DNA from: Alteriqipengyuania bathyomarina_B
Lineage (GTDB): Bacteria; Pseudomonadota; Alphaproteobacteria; Sphingomonadales; Sphingomonadaceae
NCBI RefSeq assembly: GCF_038594605.1
Contig: NZ_JBCFZM010000002.1
Span: 496,001-560,000 of the forward strand
DNA: 64,000 nt
Reading direction: 5' to 3'
The notes beneath the pieces are model-generated. The model had not been told where the DNA came from and made no database searches. It worked only from the letters and a program-made list of their open reading frames with translations. Shown here one piece after another: positions 34,318-41,657 of this stretch (the first letter of the stretch is position 1; the number at the start of each line of letters is the position of its first letter). A program made the translations under genes and the position numbers.

Positions 34318-35196
34318 ATGGCTCACAAACCGATCAAGAAGGCCGTGTTCCCCGTTGCGGGCCTCGGCACCCGCTTCCTCCCCGCGACCAAGGCGATCCC
34401 CAAAGAGATGCTCGCGATCGTCGATCGCCCGCTGATCCAGTACGCGGTGGACGAAGCGCGCGAGGCGGGGATCGAGCAGATGATCTTCGTCACCGGGCGC
34501 GGCAAGACCGCGATCGTCGAGCATTTCGACGTCGCTTTCGAACTGGAACAGACGATGGAGGAGCGTGGCAAGGATCTCTCGATCCTCGATTCCACCCGCG
34601 CGACGCCGGGCGACATCATCACCGTGCGCCAGCAGGTTCCGCTGGGGTTGGGCCACGCGATCTGGTGCGCCCGCGCCATCGTGGGCGACGATCCCTTCGC
34701 GATCTTCCTGCCCGACGAGCTGATGATCGGGAAGCAGGACGGCACCGGCTGCATGAAGCAGATGGTCGACGCCTATGACCAGGTCGGCGGCAACCTCATT
34801 AGCGTGCTCGAAGTGCCACACGAAAGCGTGTCCGCCTACGGCGTGATCGAGCCGGGCGCCGAAGATGGCATCCTGACCGAGGTGAAAGGCTTGGTGGAAA
34901 AGCCGCCGGTGGCCGAGGCCCCGTCTAACAAGATCATTTCGGGCCGTTACATCCTGCAGCCCGAGGTCATGCGGGTGCTCGAAACCCAGGGCAAGGGCGC
35001 GGGTGGAGAGATCCAGCTGACCGATGCAATGGCGCGGATGATCGGCAACCAGGCATTCCACGCGGTCACTTTCGACGGTGCGCGTTACGATTGCGGGAGC
35101 AAGACGGGCTTCGTCGAGGCGACGCTGGCGCTGGCGCTGGAGCGCGAGGATATGGGCGAGGAAGTGCGTGCGATGGCGCGGCGCCTTCTGGGATAG
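34318..35196 (+). CDS. galU: UTP-glucose-1-phosphate uridylyltransferase
   Basis: A 292-residue nucleotidyltransferase making UDP-glucose for exopolysaccharide and LPS. The nucleotide site KAVFPVAGLGTRFLPATKAIPKEM is intact, with VDRPLIQYAVDEA, LVEKPP and the metal-site Asp region FLPDELM. Length is normal. It pairs functionally with the envelope and polysaccharide genes in the window but is a single-gene unit, convergent with the flotillin gene and separated from it by a hairpin. Confidence 0.97.
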   Translation: MAHKPIKKAVFPVAGLGTRFLPATKAIPKEMLAIVDRPLIQYAVDEAREAGIEQMIFVTGRGKTAIVEHFDVAFELEQTMEERGKDLSILDSTRATPGDIITVRQQVPLGLGHAIWCARAIVGDDPFAIFLPDELMIGKQDGTGCMKQMVDAYDQVGGNLISVLEVPHESVSAYGVIEPGAEDGILTEVKGLVEKPPVAEAPSNKIISGRYILQPEVMRVLETQGKGAGGEIQLTDAMARMIGNQAFHAVTFDGARYDCGSKTGFVEATLALALEREDMGEEVRAMARRLLG

Positions 35197-35214
35197 CTCA
35201 ATACCCCAATAGAA

Positions 35215-35245
35215 ACCGGGCGGAACGCTTCGCGCGCCGCCCGGT
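35215..35245. terminator. Bidirectional hairpin between galU and flotillin gene
   Basis: A 9-bp perfect stem, accgggcgg (35215-35223) with ccgcccggt (35237-35245), lies between the two stops. The minus-strand tail TTTCTATT is moderately U-rich; the plus-strand tail CCTGCTTT is weaker. Confidence 0.55.
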
Positions 35246-35270
35246 CCTGCTTTCGCGACTGTCGTCGTGG

Positions 35271-37076
35271 CTAGTCGGCGTCGCCCTTGTCCGTGGCGCC
35301 CTTGTCCGTCGCGCCCGTGGCCAGAGCGGGCTTCGCTTCGAGGCTGTCCCGGCCGGGCGCCTCATCCGGCTTGGCCGTCACCGGATCGGCTTGCGTCACC
35401 TTCGGGTTGGGCCGGAAAGGTTCGGACGGCGTCTCGATGTCGGCCGCCGCACCCGCGACCAGCGCACCGAGCGAAGACCCATCGAGACCGAGCTCCTTCA
35501 TCAGCCCATCGAGCACCGGAGCCTGCGCGCGATAGGCCAGCGCGGCATTGACCGCGTCGCCCGCGAGGTTCCCGCTGCCGCCCGGTGCACCATTCGCGCC
35601 CGAACCGCCGCCACGGCCTGAACCCCCGCCGTTGGTGAGCCCATCGACCTGCACGATCTTGATCGAATCGATCGCCTCCATCGGCTTGGCGCTTTCGCGA
35701 ATAACTTCGGGCAGGACCTTGAGCAGCGCGAGTTTGGTCTGCAGCCCGATCTGGTCGGACGAGAGCAGGTTCGCCGCCTCGTTGATCGCCTGCTGACCGG
35801 CGGCCTCGACCTCGAAGCGGACCCGCGCGGCTTCGGCGCGCAGTTTTTCGGCTTCGGCCTCGCCCTCGGCCTCGCGCCGCGCAGCTTCGGCGCGGTTCGA
35901 CGCTGCGTCCTTCTCCGCCTCGGCATCGACGCGGATCTTGATCGCATCGCGCTCGGCCTGCTTGGCCGCTTCGATCAGCTCAATCCGCTTGTCGCGTTCG
36001 GCAATCTCGGTTTCGCGACTGGTCGCAACCTGCTCCTCCGCGGCGACCGCCTTGGCGCGAGCCTCGTCGGCTTCGGCCTTGGCCTGGCTTTCCTCGCGGC
36101 TCTTGTTCTGCACCGCGATCTGCTGTTCCTGCCGGGCGATCTCGAGCGCGCGCTGCTGGTCGATCCGCGCTTCCTCGACCAGCCGGTCTGCCTCGATCTG
36201 CTGGGCGTCGACCTGCTTCTTGGCCTCGATCCGCGCCGCATCGGCCTCGCGGGTACGCTCGGCCTGTTCGCGGGCGATCTCGGAAATCTGCTTGGCCCGC
36301 CGCATCTCGACCTCGCGCTCCTGCTCGAGGCGCGCATATTCGTTGTCGCGGCTGATCTCGAAGCTGCGCTGGTCGGCTTCGAGGTTCTTGGTCTCCATCT
36401 GAACGCGCGTGTCCTGCTCGATGTCGTTGCGCAGTTTCTTGCGCGCCTCGATCTGCTCGGTCAGCTTGGTGAGGCCTTCGGCGTCGAAGGCGTTGTTGGC
36501 GTTGAAATGCTCGATACTGGTCTGGTCGAGCCCGGTCAGCGAGACCGACTCAAGCTCCAGCCCGTTCATGGCGAGATCGTTGGACGAGACCTGCTGCACC
36601 TTCTGGACGAAATCCGCACGCTGTTCGTGCAGTTCGTTCATCGTCATGCCTGCCGCGACAGAGCGCAGCGCGTCGACGAACTTGCCCTCGACCAGATCCT
36701 TGAGCATCTCGGGCTGCATGGTGCGCTGGCCGAGCGTTTGCGCAGCCATCGCGATCGCATTGCCATCGGGCTTTACGCGGACATAGAATTCCGCCTTCAC
36801 GTCGATCCGCAAACGGTCGAGCGTGATCAGCGCTTCGCCGTCGCGCCGGACTACGCTCAGCACCAAGGTGTTCATGTTGACCGGCATGGTCTCGTGGAAC
36901 ACCGGCAGCACCATCGCGCCCCCGTTCATCACCACGCGTTCGCCGCCCACACCCGTGCGCACGAAGGCGGTTTCCTTCGATGCACGCTTGTACAGTCTGG
37001 TGATCGTCAAGCCGATGATCAGCAGGACGAAAAAGCCGGCCCCTGCAAAGATGAGAACGGTCCAAAGATCTTGCAT
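35271..37076 (-). CDS. Flotillin family membrane protein (YqiK-like)
   Basis: A 601-residue scaffold protein. An N-terminal membrane helix (LWTVLIFAGAGFFVLLIIGL) precedes an SPFH domain with RTGVGGERVVMNGGAMVLPVFHE (residues about 40-190). A long Glu/Ala/Arg coiled coil follows (about 195-430), then a Gly-rich linker and a disordered acidic end. Proteins of this type organise membrane microdomains. AGGAGAG lies 6 bases before the ATG at 37076. It follows a YqiJ-like gene by 43 bases, the usual pairing of flotillins with NfeD-like partners. Confidence 0.92.
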   Translation of the reverse strand: MQDLWTVLIFAGAGFFVLLIIGLTITRLYKRASKETAFVRTGVGGERVVMNGGAMVLPVFHETMPVNMNTLVLSVVRRDGEALITLDRLRIDVKAEFYVRVKPDGNAIAMAAQTLGQRTMQPEMLKDLVEGKFVDALRSVAAGMTMNELHEQRADFVQKVQQVSSNDLAMNGLELESVSLTGLDQTSIEHFNANNAFDAEGLTKLTEQIEARKKLRNDIEQDTRVQMETKNLEADQRSFEISRDNEYARLEQEREVEMRRAKQISEIAREQAERTREADAARIEAKKQVDAQQIEADRLVEEARIDQQRALEIARQEQQIAVQNKSREESQAKAEADEARAKAVAAEEQVATSRETEIAERDKRIELIEAAKQAERDAIKIRVDAEAEKDAASNRAEAARREAEGEAEAEKLRAEAARVRFEVEAAGQQAINEAANLLSSDQIGLQTKLALLKVLPEVIRESAKPMEAIDSIKIVQVDGLTNGGGSGRGGGSGANGAPGGSGNLAGDAVNAALAYRAQAPVLDGLMKELGLDGSSLGALVAGAAADIETPSEPFRPNPKVTQADPVTAKPDEAPGRDSLEAKPALATGATDKGATDKGDAD

Positions 37077-37119
37077 AGTCTCTCCTGTGTCGGTGTGGGT
37101 TGGATCTCCGCGCCGCGCC

Positions 37120-37773
37120 CTAGGGCGACAGCAGGGGGTTGTGGCGCCTTTCGGCGTAGAATGTGTTCGCCTCCTTGCGTACGAGCAGCACCTGCTCCTC
37201 GGCCGCCAGTTCGGCCGATGGATCATGCGGTTCCACCATCACGAAATGGGCCTGTCCGAACTGATCGAGCACCCGCGCCCTTGCGGGCGATCCGGCGCGC
37301 GCCGTGCCGATCTGGATTTGCGCCATGCGGCCGACCAGCGAAGAAAGCGGCACCGCAGACGTGCGGTCGCGTGGCAGGATCGCGCCGAGCGGCCGGCTGA
37401 CCGCGCCGGTCACGGGCAGCGCGAACAGGCCAGCGAGTACGGCGGCAAGCGCGGGGTGCAGCACATCGCCGAGCAGATCGACGCTGAGCGCCTGGAGCGA
37501 AATGCCGATCAGGGAGAAGGCAAACAGCAGCAGCGCCAGCCAGATGAGGAATGGCACCCGGCCGACCCCCAGCAGGCTCAACAGACCGCCGAGAAAACCA
37601 ATTTCGCCCGCCGAGGCATCGCCTGCGACGGCATCCGCATCGAGATCGATATCCAGATCGGCATCGCCGCCTTCCAGAACATCGCCGAGGCCGAAAAGCT
37701 GGCTGACCGCGAGCATGACCATCAGCACCAGTGCGGCGAGAAACGGAATATTATGGCTCTGAAGCAATTCCAT
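37120..37773 (-). CDS. YqiJ-like flotillin partner (OB-fold membrane protein)
   Basis: A 217-residue protein with four to five membrane segments (IPFLAALVLMVMLAVSQLF, then PFLIWLALLLFAFSLIGI and LAAVLAGLFALPVTGAVS), an Asp-rich loop GGDADLDIDLDADAV, and a C-terminal beta domain (GRMAQIQIG...ARVLDQFGQAHFVMVEP) that resembles the NfeD/YqiJ OB fold. Such proteins work with flotillins. The ATG at 37773 shares its first base with the stop of a 23-codon ORF (TGATG), and a GTG one codon upstream is possible. Confidence 0.85.
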   Translation of the reverse strand: MELLQSHNIPFLAALVLMVMLAVSQLFGLGDVLEGGDADLDIDLDADAVAGDASAGEIGFLGGLLSLLGVGRVPFLIWLALLLFAFSLIGISLQALSVDLLGDVLHPALAAVLAGLFALPVTGAVSRPLGAILPRDRTSAVPLSSLVGRMAQIQIGTARAGSPARARVLDQFGQAHFVMVEPHDPSAELAAEEQVLLVRKEANTFYAERRHNPLLSP

Positions 37774-37844
37774 CACGAATTGCCGCCCCCAATGAACGCC
37801 GCGCAGAGGACCGCGACGCCACCGGTGTTCTTGTTTTTATCCAT
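37773..37844 (-). CDS. 23-residue ORF coupled to the YqiJ-like gene
   Basis: An ATG at 37844 with GAAGGGGC just upstream opens a 24-codon frame for MDKNKNTGG, a short hydrophobic stretch VAVLCAAFIGGG and NS, ending at a TGA that overlaps the next ATG (TGATG). The ribosome site is better than that of the YqiJ-like gene itself, so the short ORF may deliver ribosomes to it. It is too short to assign a function, and could be a coupling leader. Confidence 0.4.
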   Translation of the reverse strand: MDKNKNTGGVAVLCAAFIGGGNS

Positions 37845-37905
37845 GCCCCTTCACTAGCATGAATCGGTTGAAAAGGCCACGAAAACCGGACGTTTCACGG
37901 GCGAT

Positions 37906-39426
37906 TCAGGGCGCTTTTCGGGCGTATTCGTCGCGCAACTCGCGCTTGTACAATTTGCCATTCGCCTCGCGCGGCAGATCGGGACGGAAATCGAAGCTCT
38001 TGGGCATTTTGACCTTGCTGAGCTGCGGTTCGAGATAGGCGCGCAGGCTTTGCTCCAGCGCCTCGCCCGCCTGCCCCATATCGACCGGCTGGACCACCGC
38101 GACGACCCGCTCGCCGAGGTCGTCGTCCGGCGCACCGATCACCGCCGCGTCGAGCACTTGCGGATGCGAGACCAGCAGGTTCTCGATCTCCTGCGGGTAG
38201 ATGTTGACCCCGCCCGAGATGATCATGTGGCTCTTGCGATCGGTCAGGAAGATGAACCCGTCTTCGTCCAGATGCCCGATATCGCCCAGCGTCATCCACC
38301 CTTGCGGGTGCATGGCCTCGGCGGTCTTGCCGGGATCCTTGTGATAGGTCGGCAGGGTTTCGTTCTCGAAGAACAGCAGCCCTGTCTCGCCCGGCGGCAG
38401 TTCGCTGCCATCGGGCGCACAAACATGCGCCTTGCCGTAGATCATCTTGCCCACGGTGCCGGGCTTGGCCAGCCAGTCCTCGCTCTTGACCAGCGACATG
38501 CCGATGCCTTCCGAGCCTGCGTAATATTCCTGGATGATCGGGCCCCACCATTCGATCATCGCCCGCTTGATCGGCACCGGACATGGCGCGGCGGCGTGGA
38601 TTGCGCGCTGGTGGCTGGATAGGTCGTGACGTGCCCTCTCTTCCTCGGGCAGCTTGAGCATGCGTACGAAATGGGTCGGCACCCATTGGCTATCGGTCAC
38701 GCCATAGCGCTCGATCGCATCGAGCGCGCCTTCGGGGGTGAACTTCTCCATGATGACTACGGTGCCGCCCAGCCGATGGGCCGTGCTGCACCAGCCGAGC
38801 GGCGCGGCGTGATAGAGCGGCGCGGGCGAGAGGTAGACCATGCTGCCATCGCTAGGCATGCCGACGCCCATCGTCGCCAGCCCGACCAGCGCATTGGGCG
38901 CGGTGATATCCTCGCTTGGCGGCGGCGGCGGCATGATGCCCTTGGGCTGCCCGGTCGTGCCCGAGGAATAGAGCATGTATTGCCCCGGCACAGGGTCGTC
39001 GATCATCTCGGGCGAGTTGGCGGCCACGCCTTGCGTGAACGCATCGCTGTCGACATCGACGATTTCGAGCTGCGGCATGATCTGCGCCAGCTCATCGGTC
39101 ACGTCGGCGAAGGCGGCCGAGGTCAGCAGCAGCGAACATTCGGCATCTTTAAGGATATAGGCGATCTCGGGCGCGGTCAGCCGGGTTGCGATCGGCACCA
39201 GCATTGCGCCCATCCGCTGGGCCGACCAGACAAGCTCGAGATAGAGCGGACGGTTCTCGAGCAGCAGGCCGACGCTCGTGCCGCGGCTGGCGCCCTTCGC
39301 GCGCAACCACCGCGCCATGCGGTTGGCGAACGCATCCAGTTCGCCATAGGTGACCGTATCGCCGGTGGTCGCGTTGATGATTGCCGCATGGTCGGGCCGC
39401 GCGGCTGCATGGGTAATGGGGTGCAT
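37906..39426 (-). CDS. AMP-dependent acyl-CoA synthetase/ligase
   Basis: A 506-residue ANL-superfamily enzyme that activates a carboxylic acid with ATP and transfers it to CoA. The P-loop YSSGTTGQPKGI, the A5-type motif EYYAGSEGIG, the TLGDIGHLDEDGFIFLTDRKSHMIISGGVNIYP core and the C-terminal catalytic Lys region (PREANGKLYKREL) are complete. The substrate is open; an unusual Pro-rich loop (MPPPPPSED) follows the P-loop. AGGAGAG lies just before the ATG at 39426, which rules out a start five codons upstream. Confidence 0.9.
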   Translation of the reverse strand: MHPITHAAARPDHAAIINATTGDTVTYGELDAFANRMARWLRAKGASRGTSVGLLLENRPLYLELVWSAQRMGAMLVPIATRLTAPEIAYILKDAECSLLLTSAAFADVTDELAQIMPQLEIVDVDSDAFTQGVAANSPEMIDDPVPGQYMLYSSGTTGQPKGIMPPPPPSEDITAPNALVGLATMGVGMPSDGSMVYLSPAPLYHAAPLGWCSTAHRLGGTVVIMEKFTPEGALDAIERYGVTDSQWVPTHFVRMLKLPEEERARHDLSSHQRAIHAAAPCPVPIKRAMIEWWGPIIQEYYAGSEGIGMSLVKSEDWLAKPGTVGKMIYGKAHVCAPDGSELPPGETGLLFFENETLPTYHKDPGKTAEAMHPQGWMTLGDIGHLDEDGFIFLTDRKSHMIISGGVNIYPQEIENLLVSHPQVLDAAVIGAPDDDLGERVVAVVQPVDMGQAGEALEQSLRAYLEPQLSKVKMPKSFDFRPDLPREANGKLYKRELRDEYARKAP

Positions 39427-39475
39427 ATCTCTCTCCTGCACCCAACCTCACGCATGACCGAGGGCCACGCAAGAA

Positions 39476-39503
39476 AAAAGGCGGCGCCGCAGCACCGCCT
39501 TTT
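39476..39503 (-). terminator. Strong intrinsic terminator after the M23 peptidase gene
   Basis: A 9-bp stem, aaaaggcgg with ccgcctttt, has a 10-base loop and is followed on the minus strand by TTTTTTCTT. It lies 30 bases after the peptidase stop, so the downstream acyl-CoA ligase gene has its own promoter. Confidence 0.85.
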
Positions 39504-39532
39504 CGAATTCGGATTGGCTTGGAAGCGCGGGC

Positions 39533-40228
39533 CTATTCTTCGCCGCCACCCATGCCGCCCGGGCCCATCGCGAGGCGGAAGGCTTCCTGCGCTTCGGTTT
39601 CGACCATAAAGGGACGCGGATCGACAGGGTTGCCGTCGATGCGCACTTCGTAATGCAGGTGCGGGCCGGTCGAGCGGCCGGTCGAGCCGACGAAGCCGAT
39701 CAGATCGCCCTTGCGAACCTGCGCGCCGTCCTTGACGACGATCCGCGAGAGATGCGCGAAGCGCGTCTCGATCGCGTTGCCGTGGCCGATCTGAATGTAG
39801 TTGCCGTAGCTGCCGAAATAGTTCGCACGCTCGACGATGCCATCGGCGGTCGCGTAGATCGGGGTCCCGCTCGGCGCGGCGAGGTCGATCCCGTTGTGGC
39901 GCGCACGCTTGCGCAGCACCGGGTGGTCCCGCATGCCATAGCTGCTCGAAACTCGGGCTTGCTCCAGCGGCATCCGCGAGGGCACCGAGACGGTCGGCAG
40001 TGCCACCGTCGGCTCGCTGCGTTCGATGTCGAGCGTCTGCCAGCTGGCGAAGAGCTGGCGGAACTGCGCATCGCCATTGCCGAGCGGGCTGTGCGCTTCT
40101 TCGACCGCGTCCGACACGTCGACCGCAGCTGCGGCGCTGGTGTTGGCCTGGGCAGGCATGGCGAAAGTCGCAAAAGCCGCGGCAAAAAGAATGCCCGCAC
40201 GGCTGAAAAGTCGATCAGTGGTCCGCAA
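39533..40228 (-). CDS. M23 family (LytM-type) peptidoglycan peptidase
   Basis: A 231-residue secreted zinc endopeptidase. The signal peptide (LFSRAGILFAAAFATFAMPAQA) is followed by a linker and the LytM domain with HNGIDLAAPSGTPIYATADG (His and Asp ligands), HGNAIETRFAHLS and HLHYEVRI; all four metal and catalytic positions are present, so it is an active-type enzyme rather than a degenerate activator. The start is a TTG at 40228 with AGAGGA eight bases upstream. It ends in a Gly/Met-rich tail. Confidence 0.9.
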   Translation of the reverse strand: MRTTDRLFSRAGILFAAAFATFAMPAQANTSAAAAVDVSDAVEEAHSPLGNGDAQFRQLFASWQTLDIERSEPTVALPTVSVPSRMPLEQARVSSSYGMRDHPVLRKRARHNGIDLAAPSGTPIYATADGIVERANYFGSYGNYIQIGHGNAIETRFAHLSRIVVKDGAQVRKGDLIGFVGSTGRSTGPHLHYEVRIDGNPVDPRPFMVETEAQEAFRLAMGPGGMGGGEE

Positions 40229-40368
40229 GATATCCGTCCTCTGTCGGTGGCGGAGGTCCCTCCGCCCGTTCCGAGCCCTGGCGCATTTTCGATCCTGAAA
40301 CGCGCCGAGACCCCCTGAATGATGACGGGAACCTTCCCCGTCCGTCTGTGTTGAGGGATTATGCGGGC

Positions 40369-41181
40369 TCAGGTTAAGACGGCAAGGGCACCGTAGAAGT
40401 CGCGCGACAAACCGGCTGCCGAACGCGCTGAGTCGTTGAACGGCGGCTTAATCGCTCCTCTAAAATGATGGTTAACAAGCTTTTGCCAGCGTTTCGGCGG
40501 GTCGAATCCGTCCCGCGTCGCCTGTGCGACGAAGTGCCTGGTGCCGATTCCCACATGCCGGATTTCGTCGTCAAGGATCCGCTGGAGGATCTTCGCACCG
40601 CTCGCATCGCCCTGCGCGCGCACCCGGTCGAGCATCGCGGGCGTCACGTCGAGCCCCCGCGCCTCCAGCACCATCGGCACCACGGCGAGCCGCGCGGCGA
40701 CATCGTGCCGCGTCGCATGCGCCGATTCCCACAGCCCCGCATGTGCGGGCAGCGCTCCATAGAACGCGCCCATCGACGCCAGCTTGCGCTCCAGCAGCGC
40801 GAAATGCATCGCCTCGTCGGCGGCGACAGACAGGAAATCGTCGGCAAACGCGCGCGGCATTTCAGCGCCGAACCGCCCCACCATATCTAGCGCGAGGTTG
40901 ATCGCGACGAATTCGATATGCGCGAGCGAGTGCCACAGCGCGATCCGCCCGCGCAGCGACCCACCCTTGCCGCGCTTAGGCATCTTGCCCGGCGGCAGCA
41001 GTTCGGGCCGGGCCGGGCGCGCGGGCCGATCGGGCATTGCGACATCATACACTGCCGCCAGCCGCCCCAGCCGCCAGTCGCGCGCAACCTGCCGCGCCGC
41101 GAAAACCTTGGCGCGCGCGGGCCCGGTCAGCAGGGCAGCCCGGATTGCTTGGGCGAGCGATTCGCTCTGCGGCGCGCTCAC
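40369..41181 (-). CDS. DUF455 family ferritin-like protein
   Basis: A 270-residue all-helical protein. The pairs HIEFVAINLALD, DEAMHFALLERKL and DDEIRHVGIGTRHF supply the Glu and ExxH-type ligands of a ferritin-like di-iron site, as in DUF455 proteins (distant MiaE relatives). The activity is unknown. The GTG start at 41181 overlaps the stop of the bcp gene (GTGA), so it is the third gene of the glnE-bcp-DUF455 operon. Confidence 0.87.
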   Translation of the reverse strand: MSAPQSESLAQAIRAALLTGPARAKVFAARQVARDWRLGRLAAVYDVAMPDRPARPARPELLPPGKMPKRGKGGSLRGRIALWHSLAHIEFVAINLALDMVGRFGAEMPRAFADDFLSVAADEAMHFALLERKLASMGAFYGALPAHAGLWESAHATRHDVAARLAVVPMVLEARGLDVTPAMLDRVRAQGDASGAKILQRILDDEIRHVGIGTRHFVAQATRDGFDPPKRWQKLVNHHFRGAIKPPFNDSARSAAGLSRDFYGALAVLT

Positions 41182-41657
41182 AGCGCCTGTGCGGCCGCCA
41201 GCACTTCCTCGGCGTGGCCCGCCACCTTTACCTTGGGCCAGATGCGCGCGACCTTGCCGTGCGTATCGACCAGGTAGGTGCTGCGGATCATGCCCATGAA
41301 GGTCTTGCCGTACATCTTCTTCTCGGCCCACACGCCCAGTTCGTCGGACAGGCCGCCTTCCTCGGCATCGGTCGCAAGGTCGACGGTGAGATCGTGCTTG
41401 GCGATGAAGTTCTGGTGCTTCTTGCTCGAATCCTTGCTCACTCCCAGCAGCGCGCAGCCAGCCTTCTCGAATTCGTCCTTCAGGGCGGAGAAGTCCTTCG
41501 CCTCGGTCGTGCAGCCGGGGGTGTTGTCCTTGGGGTAGAAGAACAGCGCCAGCTTGCGCCCGCGATAGTCGGACACCTTCACCTCTGCGCCATCGTGCCG
41601 CACCATCGCGATATCAGGCATCGCGCCCCCTTCTTGTGGCCCTTCGCCAATTGTCAT
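41178..41657 (-). CDS. bcp: Thioredoxin-dependent peroxiredoxin (BCP)
   Basis: A 159-residue atypical 2-Cys or 1-Cys peroxiredoxin that reduces H2O2 and alkyl hydroperoxides. The peroxidatic Cys49 is in YPKDNTPGCTTEAKDF; a second Cys in KAGCALLGVSKDS may resolve it. The start at 41657 shares one base with the glnE stop (TGATG). The order glnE-bcp-DUF455 with overlapping codons shows tight translational coupling. Confidence 0.95.
   Translation of the reverse strand: MTIGEGPQEGGAMPDIAMVRHDGAEVKVSDYRGRKLALFFYPKDNTPGCTTEAKDFSALKDEFEKAGCALLGVSKDSSKKHQNFIAKHDLTVDLATDAEEGGLSDELGVWAEKKMYGKTFMGMIRSTYLVDTHGKVARIWPKVKVAGHAEEVLAAAQAL

Noticed and set aside
35820..36420. Repeat-like sequence in the flotillin gene
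   Set aside because: The repeated gcctcg/cttggc words come from the Glu/Ala/Arg coiled coil, not from a DNA repeat.
38626..39609. 327-codon plus-strand frame opposite the acyl-CoA ligase
   Set aside because: Shadow of a complete ANL enzyme; composition is His/Arg-rich with no motifs.
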